Source of the DNA: Clostridia bacterium
GTDB taxonomy: Bacteria; Bacillota; Clostridia; Oscillospirales; Acutalibacteraceae
Assembly: GCA_017534365.1 (NCBI GenBank)
Contig: JAFWCS010000067.1
Coordinates: forward strand, 1 to 15,011
DNA length: 15,011 nt
Direction of reading: 5' to 3'
Numbering within the stretch: the first letter of the stretch is position 1; each line of letters starts with the position of its first letter. Shown piece after piece: positions 7,450 to 13,473 of the stretch. The position numbers and the translations under genes were made by a program. The notes beneath the pieces are model-generated. The model was not told the DNA's origin and made no database searches. It worked only from the letters and a program-made list of their open reading frames with translations.

Positions 7450-8262
7450 ATGAATCCGATTTTACTGGCTGTTCTGATCGTTTCCGTGATCGGCATCCTG
7501 GCCGCCGTCGGTCTGACGGTCGCCTCCAAGGTCTTCGCCGTGCCGGTGGATGAAAAGGCGGAGGAGATCCGCGCCTGTCTGCCCGGCGCGAACTGCGGCG
7601 CCTGCGGCTTCTCGGGCTGCGACGGCTACGCGGCCGCGCTCTCCAAGGGCGAAACGAAAGAAACCACGCTCTGCGCCCCCGGCGGGCAGGATGTCGCGCA
7701 GCAGATCGGCGAGATCACCGGCCTTGCAGTCGGCAATATGACGCCCGTCGCCGCCGTCGTGCTCTGTCAGGGTCACAACGACAACGCCGTGATCAAGCTG
7801 GAATATCAGGGCGTGCAGAGCTGCCGCATGGCCGCGCAGATTTTCGGCGGACCGAAGGAATGCATCTACGGCTGCCTGGGCTACGGCGATTGCGTCGCCG
7901 CCTGCGACTATGAGGCGATCCATCTTTGCAACGGCATTGCCCGCGTGGATCCGCATCTTTGCCGCGCCTGCCGCAAATGCGTCAAGACCTGCCCGAAGGG
8001 GCTGATCGAAATGCTGCCGCTCGAGGGCACGGAGGCCGCGGTCCTCTGCAAGAACCACGACAAGGGCGCCGTCACGCGCAAGGAATGCAAGGCCGGCTGC
8101 ATCGGCTGCATGAAATGCGTCAAGGCCTGCCCGGAGGAGGCGATCACGATCGACCGCTTCTGCGCGCACGTGGATTATGAAAAATGCGTCGGCTGCGGCG
8201 CCTGCCATGAGCAGTGCCCGGTGAGCGCGATCAATCTGATCACGCTTGCAAAGCACGCATAA
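7450..8262 (+). CDS. rnfB: Rnf electron transport complex subunit B (ferredoxin-accepting subunit)
   Basis: Polyferredoxin subunit, membrane-anchored and facing the cytosol, that accepts electrons from reduced ferredoxin. It has 270 aa. Seen: an N-terminal membrane helix (4-25); the Fes domain LPGANCGACGFSGCDGYA with C49, C52, C57 and a distal C75 (C43 is an extra nearby Cys); then C138-x3-C142-x5-C148-x3-C152; and three ferredoxin-type motifs C171/174/177/181, C217/220/223/227 and C246/249/252/256. That is room for at least five [4Fe-4S] clusters, as in other clostridial RnfB proteins. AAGGAGGTG, overlapping the rnfA stop, precedes the ATG. It is the last gene before the terminator. Confidence 0.97.
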   Translation: MNPILLAVLIVSVIGILAAVGLTVASKVFAVPVDEKAEEIRACLPGANCGACGFSGCDGYAAALSKGETKETTLCAPGGQDVAQQIGEITGLAVGNMTPVAAVVLCQGHNDNAVIKLEYQGVQSCRMAAQIFGGPKECIYGCLGYGDCVAACDYEAIHLCNGIARVDPHLCRACRKCVKTCPKGLIEMLPLEGTEAAVLCKNHDKGAVTRKECKAGCIGCMKCVKACPEEAITIDRFCAHVDYEKCVGCGACHEQCPVSAINLITLAKHA

Positions 8263-8281
8263 ACAGCACAACAAGAAAAAA

Positions 8282-8320
8282 CATCGCCTGCGGCGAGCGT
8301 TTTGCTCGCTGCGGGCGATG
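8282..8320. terminator. Bidirectional intrinsic terminator between rnfB and the DUF4430 lipoprotein gene
   Basis: A 17-bp stem (8282-8298 with 8304-8320; two G-T wobbles) encloses the loop GTTTT. On the plus strand it is followed by CTGTTTTA. On the minus strand it is followed by a T6 run (AAAAAA at 8276-8281 on plus). It lies 20 bases after the rnfB stop and 18 bases after the end of the convergent gene, so it can end both operons. Confidence 0.85.
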
Positions 8321-8338
8321 CTGTTTTATGGAAAAGGA

Positions 8339-9220
8339 TCAGGAGACCGGCTCCAGCGCATAGATCCATTCGATGCGGTCGCCGTCCTGCACAGTATAGC
8401 TGCTGCTGCCGACGTTGGGGTAATCGCCGTTGACGCGATAAAGCCAGCCGGATTTCGGGCCGCAGTCCTTCTCATAGATCTGATGGATGCCCTGCACGTA
8501 GTAGGTGTTGTAGCCGGGCGTAAACGCCGCTTCATACTGGATGCCGTCCTTCGCGCAGTATTGGCAGCGGTCGGCGCAGGTGTTTTCTTCGCAGGCGCGG
8601 CGCAGCACGGTGTAGGCATCCTCGCCCGGGGTGAAGGTCACCGTCGTAGGCGCAAGGATCTGTCCGCCCGTCGGCACGAAGGCCGCCTTGCCCGGCTTGA
8701 GCTTGCCGCCCTGCGTGAGCAGGACGCTGCAGTCGATGGAAACGGTGCAGGTGTGCGCCCGGGCGCGGGTCGTCGCCTTGCCGGCGGCCGTCGGTTCCTC
8801 GGCCTCGGTCGGGACGGTCACGGTCGTCGTCGCGGCAGGCCGCGTGGTCGTCGGCCTGACCTTTGCCTTCGTCGTGAAGGGCGTGGTGGTATAGATCCGG
8901 CGTGTTGTCACAGCGCGCGTCGTTGCGGCGGTCGTGGCCGGCGCAGTCGTGTGCGGCGCGGTCGTATGCGCAACGGCAGCGTGCGGCGCCGTCGTTGCGG
9001 CGACCGTTGTCGCCTGCGTCGCAGCCGTTTGCCGCGCAGCGGCCGTGGCCTTTGCCGGCGCGGCGGACGCAGCGGAGACAGCGTCCGTCGTCGTAGCGTA
9101 AAGCAGCTCCGTGATCGAAACGGCGGCGGGCGTCGTCGTCAGCTCGGCCGTTTTCGTTGCGCCGCAGGCCGTGCAGACCAGCAGGCAGAAAAGCAGGAGC
9201 AGGGGAAGGATCCGTTTCAT
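8339..9220 (-). CDS. DUF4430 (transcobalamin C-like) lipoprotein with Thr/Ala-rich spacer
   Basis: A 293-aa predicted surface lipoprotein. Seen: a short signal peptide with Cys at 19 (VCTAC, an atypical lipobox because Leu is not at -3), a low-complexity Thr/Ala/Pro spacer (about residues 22-155) long enough to cross the wall, and a C-terminal DUF4430 domain (about 157-293) with SGWLYRVNGDYPN (257-269) and VQDGDRIEWIY (277-287). Unusual for its size are seven domain cysteines, including C210-x4-C215-x3-C219-x2-C222. DUF4430 is related to the C-terminal domain of transcobalamin and intrinsic factor, so corrinoid binding is a reasonable inference, supported by the riboswitch at the head of the operon. 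The start is ATG 9220-9218 with GGAGGTG upstream; it overlaps the EcfT gene stop by four bases. Confidence 0.85.
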   Translation of the reverse strand: MKRILPLLLLFCLLVCTACGATKTAELTTTPAAVSITELLYATTTDAVSAASAAPAKATAAARQTAATQATTVAATTAPHAAVAHTTAPHTTAPATTAATTRAVTTRRIYTTTPFTTKAKVRPTTTRPAATTTVTVPTEAEEPTAAGKATTRARAHTCTVSIDCSVLLTQGGKLKPGKAAFVPTGGQILAPTTVTFTPGEDAYTVLRRACEENTCADRCQYCAKDGIQYEAAFTPGYNTYYVQGIHQIYEKDCGPKSGWLYRVNGDYPNVGSSSYTVQDGDRIEWIYALEPVS

Positions 9221-10089
9221 ACAGCACCTCCGGGCTGCCAGCGCAGCAGTGCGACGAGGCCGCAAAGCTGCGGCGTGAAGCAGAGGAGCGCATAGGCGAT
9301 CAGCGCAGCAACGCCGGGCGGCGTGAGCGGCGCGATGTAAATGACGGGATTATAACCGGCGGCGGCCAGGCCGCTGAACCGCGCGGCAAGCACGCCCGCG
9401 AAGCCGAGCGTGAGCGCGCAAAGCAGCAGTCCGTCCGGCATCCGGAAGTGAAAGCGGGCATAGCTGCGCCGTCCGCGCAGGCCGAAGCCGCGCGCGCGCA
9501 TGACGTCCGCTGTGTCCACGGCGTGCTCGAGCGTATAGCTGACCGTGCCGGAAAGCGCCGCAGCGGCGCTGCGCAGGCGGGAACGCTTCGTGTCATCGCC
9601 GAGCGCCCGGTTGGCGTCCGACGCCGCGCGCAGACGCGCCCGTAAAAGCGGCAGGAACCGCAGGATCATCAGCAGAAGCAGCGACAGCTGCGGAAAGCCC
9701 TTGCCGAGCACGCAGAAAAAGCGGTCTTCGGTCACGACCAGTGAAAAGCAGCGGAACCACAGCAGCATCGTGATCACGACCACGCCCATCACCGCACCGA
9801 AGACGATCGCCTCCAGCGTGATGCGGTTGCCGCCGGGCAGGGTAAAGAGCGGCGTCACGCCGTAATGGGCAAAGCCGGTGTTGAAGAGCATCACCGCCGC
9901 CTGCAGGGGCAGCAGGGCAAGAATGCGCCTGACGCCCGCCTTGCCCTCCAGCAGCAGGCAGTAGGAGAGCGCGGCCGTCAGCGAGACGGCGAGAAACGCC
10001 GGATGCAGAAACAGCAGGCCCAGCACGACGACGGCGAAAAAATAAACAAGATTGACTGCCGGATGGCAGCGTAAAAAAGCGGTTTTCAT
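9217..10089 (-). CDS. Energy-coupling factor (ECF) transporter T component, CbiQ/EcfT-type
   Basis: A 290-aa membrane protein expected to link a substrate-binding S component to the ABC ATPases of a vitamin or metal ECF importer. Seen: hydrophobic N-terminal segments (about 14-46, 55-72 and 94-112), a large cytosolic helical stretch (about 145-205), and a C-terminal pair of membrane helices. The diagnostic coupling motif is VMRARGFGLRGRRSY (196-210), the Ala-Arg-Gly type that contacts the ATPase. A weaker counterpart is SDANRALGDD (157-166). It starts three bases after the propeller gene stop without a strong ribosome binding site. No S subunit or ATPase is encoded nearby; the substrate (probably cobalamin or a precursor) is inferred from the riboswitch and DUF4430 neighbours only. 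Confidence 0.88.
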   Translation of the reverse strand: MKTAFLRCHPAVNLVYFFAVVVLGLLFLHPAFLAVSLTAALSYCLLLEGKAGVRRILALLPLQAAVMLFNTGFAHYGVTPLFTLPGGNRITLEAIVFGAVMGVVVITMLLWFRCFSLVVTEDRFFCVLGKGFPQLSLLLLMILRFLPLLRARLRAASDANRALGDDTKRSRLRSAAAALSGTVSYTLEHAVDTADVMRARGFGLRGRRSYARFHFRMPDGLLLCALTLGFAGVLAARFSGLAAAGYNPVIYIAPLTPPGVAALIAYALLCFTPQLCGLVALLRWQPGGAV

Positions 10090-10092
10090 AGC

Positions 10093-11421
10093 TTATCTGG
10101 AAAACAAACCGGCAAAAAAGGCGAACACACCGCGGAACCACGCGATGATCCGCTGCCACAGGGTCGGGGCGGGAGGATCGGGTTCCTCCGGCTCCTCCGG
10201 CGTCTCCGGCGCCGCGGGATCACCGACGGTAACGGCGAAAACGTAACCGCTGTCATTCTTATAGAACAGCGTCCCGTCATCACCGGGCGCGACGGGGCTC
10301 AGGCAGTAGTTTCGCGCGCCCTCCGGCGGCGTAAACAGCGTGACAGCCGCGTCGGCGGCGTCCGGTCCGTCCGTGACCAGATACAGTGCGCCCGGCGGCG
10401 TGTTGCAGGTGAAATAGACGTTCGCTTTGCCATCTCCCTGCGCAAGCGCCAGCGGCGCGCAGGCGGGGTAGCCCGGCGTTTCAACGGTACGCAGCAGCGC
10501 AAAACGCGCAATGTCGATCACGGCAAGCACGCCGCCGAAGCCGCTTGCCTGCACGCCGAGATACAGCTTGCCGTCCGCAAGCGCGGGTGTTGCCGTCGAG
10601 GCACCGCCGAGCTCCAGCGTCTGCGCCTGATAAAACGTCCCGCTCCGGGTCAGTTCCACCTTGTAAAGCAGACCTGCCTTGGTCGGGAAATAGAGCGTGT
10701 GCGCATCGAGCGCGGGCGTGCAGCGCACGTTGCCGGAAACGGTCAGGCTGTCCAGCAGCTGACCGGTCGCCGCATCGCGGCATTCGAAGCGGCCTTTGCC
10801 GTCCGCAAGGCCCGTCCCGGTATCGCCGCCGAAATAGACGCGGCCGTTTTCGACTGCCGCGCCGCTGCCGTAGAAGCCGCCGACGCGGGTGACGGACCAG
10901 CGCAGCGCGCCGGTCGCGGCATCCAGACAGACAAAATCCGCGTCCTCCGCCACGTCGTTCCAAAAGCCGGTGTAGACGCAGCCCGCCGCATAGACGATCT
11001 CTGTCACGGGCTGACCGCCATGCGGGGCGACCGCCGTCCAGAGGGGCGCGAGCGTCTGCGCGTCAAAGGCCTGCACGGTGCCGTCCTCCAGCGGGCAGAA
11101 AACAGTTCCGTCCGCGATGCAGACCGGTTTCGTGGCATAGCCGTTGTCTGCCGCCGTGGCGGCGGTTTGCAGGATGCTGCCGTCCGCAGCGTCCAGTTTA
11201 TAAAGCGTCGTTTTGCTTGTAATATAGATGCAGCCGTCCGCATAGGCCGGCACGCTGGGCGCGTCCGCATAGCTTTTGCCCAGCTGCAGCGACCAGCGCA
11301 GAATGGTGTGCGCGGGATCCGTCGGCGTATCCGGCGCGGCTGCGCCCGCCGTCAGGCTGCCCGTGCAGAGCAGGCAGCAGGCGGCAAGCAGCAGCGCAAG
11401 CAGGTTTCTCTTCATTTTCAT
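10093..11421 (-). CDS. Secreted PQQ-like beta-propeller protein with hydrophobic C-terminal tail
   Basis: A 442-aa secreted protein. Seen: a signal peptide (about residues 1-28; hydrophobic core LLALLLAACCLL, likely cut near TAGAAA), then repeated beta-propeller blades of the PQQ/WD-like type (about 40-398). Blades show the recurring pattern of a 'DG-x-hydrophobic-Y/F' strand followed by 'DA-x-T/D-G' turns, for example YADGCIYI, KLDAADGSI, CLDAATGALRW and CRDAATGQLL. A Pro/Glu linker (about 401-418) follows, then an aromatic, basic tail ending FAGLFSR. The start at 11421 overlaps the upstream stop (ATGA); an internal ATG six bases later is possible. It lies between a DUF4430-like gene and an ECF T gene. 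A ligand- or partner-binding role in corrinoid capture is inferred; the ligand is unknown. Confidence 0.8.
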   Translation of the reverse strand: MKMKRNLLALLLAACCLLCTGSLTAGAAAPDTPTDPAHTILRWSLQLGKSYADAPSVPAYADGCIYITSKTTLYKLDAADGSILQTAATAADNGYATKPVCIADGTVFCPLEDGTVQAFDAQTLAPLWTAVAPHGGQPVTEIVYAAGCVYTGFWNDVAEDADFVCLDAATGALRWSVTRVGGFYGSGAAVENGRVYFGGDTGTGLADGKGRFECRDAATGQLLDSLTVSGNVRCTPALDAHTLYFPTKAGLLYKVELTRSGTFYQAQTLELGGASTATPALADGKLYLGVQASGFGGVLAVIDIARFALLRTVETPGYPACAPLALAQGDGKANVYFTCNTPPGALYLVTDGPDAADAAVTLFTPPEGARNYCLSPVAPGDDGTLFYKNDSGYVFAVTVGDPAAPETPEEPEEPDPPAPTLWQRIIAWFRGVFAFFAGLFSR

Positions 11422-12581
11422 CTGGTAAACAGCGCGGTGATGTAATCGATCACCATGCGGAAGAAGTCAACGACCTTTGCGACAGCTTCTCTGACAGCGA
11501 TCAGCGCGCGCTGCAGGAAGGAGAGCGAATCGTCGGCTTTCCACTGCGCCGTGTAGGTCACGTCGTGCTCCGGCATCACGTCGTCGAGCTCCGGCTCCCA
11601 GCCGTCAAAGACGTAGCCCTCGCGGGTCGGATCCTCGAGGACATAGAGTTCATCACCCGCTTCGCAATCCGTCGAGATCAACTGCACGTCGTCATAGAAA
11701 AAGCCGCCGTTCGCGTCGAAGATCAGTTCATAGGAGGGGTTGCTGACGTTGAGCACGACGCCGACCGGGATGACGGGCGTTTTGTCTGATTCGCCGCAGA
11801 CGAACAGGTAATAGCTTCTGCGCTCCGTGAAGTTAAGCGTAGCGGTCCCGTTTTCGTCCAGCGTGGCGATCTTGGTCAGCGTGCCGTCCTCGCTGTTCAT
11901 CACGCAGACGTCCGCACCGGCGAGGGGCGCAGTGTTTTCGTCAATGACTTGTGCGTCGGAGCAGCCGTAATACACCACGCTGTAGCCGGAAGCGCTGATC
12001 GTGACGTCCGTGCCGGGCAGCACGTCGGTTTCACTGAGCGTGACGGCCGGAAGCAGATCGGCATAATAGGTCGTATCCTGATATTTGAACAGATGCAGCG
12101 TGTCGAGATCCTCCAGAACGGCGGTGTCAGCGGAATAGCCGGTGTAGCCCCAGCCGGTCATCACGTCGTCGTGCGGCACGGCGCCGTTAACGACGAAACC
12201 GAGCGCGGCGGTCTTCACGCCGAAGACGCAGGAAAGCGCGCCGTTGCTGAAAATGAGATAATCCGCAGCGGTCTCCGCTGTAAATTCCTCGCCGTAGTAC
12301 TCGACGTGGGCGGCGACGAGCGCGTCAAGCACCGTCGGGCCGTCGACCGGCTGCTGGTTGTGGTCGACCGCTGCCGGCGCGTAGCCGTAGTCCTCGGCGA
12401 GGCCGTCCTGCACGAAGAGCATCGGGAGCTGGATGATCTCTTCACCGCCGGTGAAGCTGAAGTCAACGAAAATGGCCTGTGCGTCGTCCGCGTCGCCCGC
12501 GGCGAACGCAAGGGGGGCGGCGCAGAGCAGCAAGCTCAGCGCGAGCAGGATGGAAAGCGTTTTTCGGAGTGTGGGTTTCAT
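11418..12581 (-). CDS. Secreted DUF4430-like protein with InlB-type (Listeria-Bacteroides) repeat
   Basis: A 387-aa exported protein, the first gene under the cobalamin riboswitch. Seen: a signal peptide (1-28, likely cut after LAFAA); a transcobalamin-C/DUF4430-like domain (about 35-180) with GPTVLDALVAAH (81-92), LGFVVNGAVPHDD (127-139), GYTGYSADTAVL (145-156) and YQDTTYYAD (167-175); an Ig-like segment (about 181-282) with AGADVCV and TLDENGTATLNF; an InlB B-repeat (284-348) with YELIFDANGG and REGYVFDGWEP; and a C-terminal amphipathic hydrophobic tail ending ITALFTR. The start is ATG 12581-12579 with AAAGGAAG upstream; the longer reading from 12680 would run through the riboswitch terminator and is rejected. 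The likely role is surface binding of corrinoids, by inference. Confidence 0.82.
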   Translation of the reverse strand: MKPTLRKTLSILLALSLLLCAAPLAFAAGDADDAQAIFVDFSFTGGEEIIQLPMLFVQDGLAEDYGYAPAAVDHNQQPVDGPTVLDALVAAHVEYYGEEFTAETAADYLIFSNGALSCVFGVKTAALGFVVNGAVPHDDVMTGWGYTGYSADTAVLEDLDTLHLFKYQDTTYYADLLPAVTLSETDVLPGTDVTISASGYSVVYYGCSDAQVIDENTAPLAGADVCVMNSEDGTLTKIATLDENGTATLNFTERRSYYLFVCGESDKTPVIPVGVVLNVSNPSYELIFDANGGFFYDDVQLISTDCEAGDELYVLEDPTREGYVFDGWEPELDDVMPEHDVTYTAQWKADDSLSFLQRALIAVREAVAKVVDFFRMVIDYITALFTR

Positions 12582-12604
12582 GTGGGGACTTCCTTTCTGA
12601 ATAT

Positions 12605-12638
12605 AAAAAATCACGTGCCTTCCGGTCGGAATGGCACG
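12605..12638 (-). terminator. Intrinsic terminator, expression platform of the cobalamin riboswitch
   Basis: On the minus strand CGTGCC (12638-12633) and TTCC (12631-12628) pair with GGAA (12623-12620) and GGCACG (12619-12614) around a four-base loop, with one bulged base. A T6 run follows at 12610-12605. It lies 24 bases upstream of the first ATG, so it stops transcription before the operon. The upstream arm contains CATTCCG, which is complementary to CGGAATG of the aptamer core (12743-12737). Confidence 0.8.
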
Positions 12639-12723
12639 CACAAAACATAGCCCGCAGAAATTGCTTCTGCGAAACCGCATGGCTGTGACCTGCCCTTCCG
12701 ATCGCCCAAAGGTGGTGTATCAC

Positions 12724-12802
12724 TGCGTCGGTCAGGCATTCCGGCTGTTACGGCAATGGCTGTTGCGGCGGAATTGCACCGCGCTTTCCCTGAAAGGACG
12801 CA
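12724..12802 (-). promoter_or_regulatory. Cobalamin riboswitch aptamer (class II-like)
   Basis: Read on the minus strand, the transcript folds as a cobalamin aptamer. P1 is TGCGTC (12802-12797) with GACGCA (12729-12724), and P3 is TCAGG (12793-12789) with CCTGA (12736-12732). The conserved core has GGGAAA, then a GCGG stem closing the loop TGCAATT (the GGTGCAATTCC box), and a P6-like CCG-TAACAGC-CGG followed by AATGCC. The short layout and CGGAATGCC junction resemble class II (AdoCbl-variant/hydroxocobalamin type) aptamers rather than the long btuB type. Cobalamin binding is expected to favour the downstream terminator and switch the operon off. The class call is by comparison from memory. 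Confidence 0.85.
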
Positions 12803-12807
12803 ATCGT

Positions 12808-12836
12808 ATGTTAGCATAAAAAGGCGCAGATGTCAA
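12808..12836 (-). promoter_or_regulatory. Promoter of the riboswitch-controlled operon
   Basis: On the minus strand TTGACA (12836-12831) and TAACAT (12813-12808) are 17 bases apart, with TGC directly before the -10 (extended -10). Transcription would start near 12801, exactly at the 5' strand of riboswitch P1, so the mRNA begins with the aptamer. Confidence 0.72.
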
Positions 12837-12840
12837 CAGG

Positions 12841-12858
12841 AAACGCCCGGCGCGGGCG
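12841..12858 (-). terminator. Weak terminator-like hairpin after the DtxR-family gene
   Basis: CGCCCG and CGGGCG (12858-12853 with 12849-12844, minus strand) can form a 6-bp GC stem with a tight 3-base loop, followed only by TTT. It lies just upstream of the riboswitch promoter. With such a short T-run, read-through into the B12 operon is possible. Confidence 0.4.
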
Positions 12859-12876
12859 CCTCGTCTGCGGTTTCGG

Positions 12877-13245
12877 TCAGTTGAGATGTTCCAGATGCCG
12901 CTTGATCGCGGCGAACGACTCGTCGCTCAGGTTGTGCTCGATCTTGCAGGCGTCCTGCGCAGCGATCCCGGGATCTACGCCGAGATGCACGAGCGCATCG
13001 GTCAGCACCGTGTGACGCTCATAGATCTTTTCGGCGATCTCCCGTCCGCTGTCCGTCAGCGTGATGTGGCCGTCGTCACCCATGCGGATATAGCCGCCGG
13101 TGCGCAGCAGGCTCATGGCGCGGCTGACGCTTGGCTTTGAGAACTCCATATAGTCGCAGATATCGATGGAGCGCACAAAGTCGCGCGTGTTGGAGAGGAT
13201 CAGGATCGTTTCCAGATACATCTCTCCGGATTCTTGCAGCTTCAC
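12877..13245 (-). CDS. DtxR/MntR-family metal-dependent transcriptional regulator
   Basis: A 122-aa DNA-binding repressor of the short MntR type, with no C-terminal SH3/FeoA domain. Seen: an N-terminal winged helix with the recognition region MEFSKPSVSRAMSLLRTGGYI (33-53), and a dimerisation/metal region with ERHTVLTDAL (76-85) and DACKIEHNLSDES (98-110). Likely metal ligands are M9, H78, C100, E103 and H104. Met at position 9 and Cys at 100 match the DtxR/IdeR iron site (M10, C102, E105, H106), whereas MntR has Asp and Glu there. Iron is therefore as likely an effector as manganese. The start is GTG 13245-13243 with AAAGGAG 8 bases upstream. No metal transporter gene is adjacent, so its targets are unknown. 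Confidence 0.88.
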   Translation of the reverse strand: MKLQESGEMYLETILILSNTRDFVRSIDICDYMEFSKPSVSRAMSLLRTGGYIRMGDDGHITLTDSGREIAEKIYERHTVLTDALVHLGVDPGIAAQDACKIEHNLSDESFAAIKRHLEHLN

Positions 13246-13274
13246 GAAATGAACTCCTTTCGGTTATTTAATCT

Positions 13275-13303
13275 ATATTACCATATTTTAAGCAACATTT
13301 CAA
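13275..13303 (-). promoter_or_regulatory. Promoter of the DtxR-family gene
   Basis: On the minus strand TTGAAA (13303-13298) and TAATAT (13280-13275) are separated by 17 bases, giving a start near 13268. The AT-rich -10 region has imperfect dyad character (TTAAAATAT facing ATATAGATTAA), a possible site for autoregulation, but it is not close to a known DtxR or MntR box. Confidence 0.6.
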
Positions 13304-13388
13304 GTGCTGAACAAGAAAAAAGAAAGCGGAAACGGCAGACGGTTTCGGAAGAAGCCACAAAAGCGCCGCGGAAAATGAAGAAAAATTA

Positions 13389-13417
13389 TTGAATTTATAT
13401 CAATCCTATGCTATAAT
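13389..13417 (+). promoter_or_regulatory. Extended -10 promoter of the secreted hydrolase gene
   Basis: TTGAAT (13389-13394) and a perfect TATAAT (13412-13417) are 17 bases apart, with TGC immediately before the -10. The predicted start is near 13424, about 50 bases upstream of the ATG. A 6-bp hairpin (GCCCGC 13435-13440 with GCGGGC 13448-13453) lies in the leader, four bases upstream of the AAGGAG ribosome binding site (13458-13463). Confidence 0.72.
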
Positions 13418-13473
13418 TCTTTTAAGTGTTGACTGCCCGCTTCAAAGGCGGGCGGAGAAGGAGCGTGTAAAAG

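Noticed and set aside
8631..9096. Plus-strand open frames opposite the Thr/Ala spacer, and the repeat-like DNA there
   Set aside because: The repetitive look comes from ACC/ACG/GCC codons of the low-complexity spacer on the minus strand. There are no regular spacers or identical repeats, so it is not a CRISPR array or a tandem repeat locus.
12654..12670. Hairpin GCAGAA-attgc-TTCTGC as the riboswitch kissing-loop partner
   Set aside because: Its loop is not complementary to the aptamer loop TGCAATT, so the L5-L13 contact cannot be assigned to it by eye.
12582..12680. N-terminal extension of the DUF4430-like gene to 12680
   Set aside because: It would read through the riboswitch terminator and place 33 non-hydrophobic residues before a good signal peptide. 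ATG 12581 has its own ribosome binding site.
12611..12819. Small open frames on both strands in the riboswitch leader
   Set aside because: They cover the structured aptamer and terminator, have no ribosome binding sites and no recognisable protein pattern.
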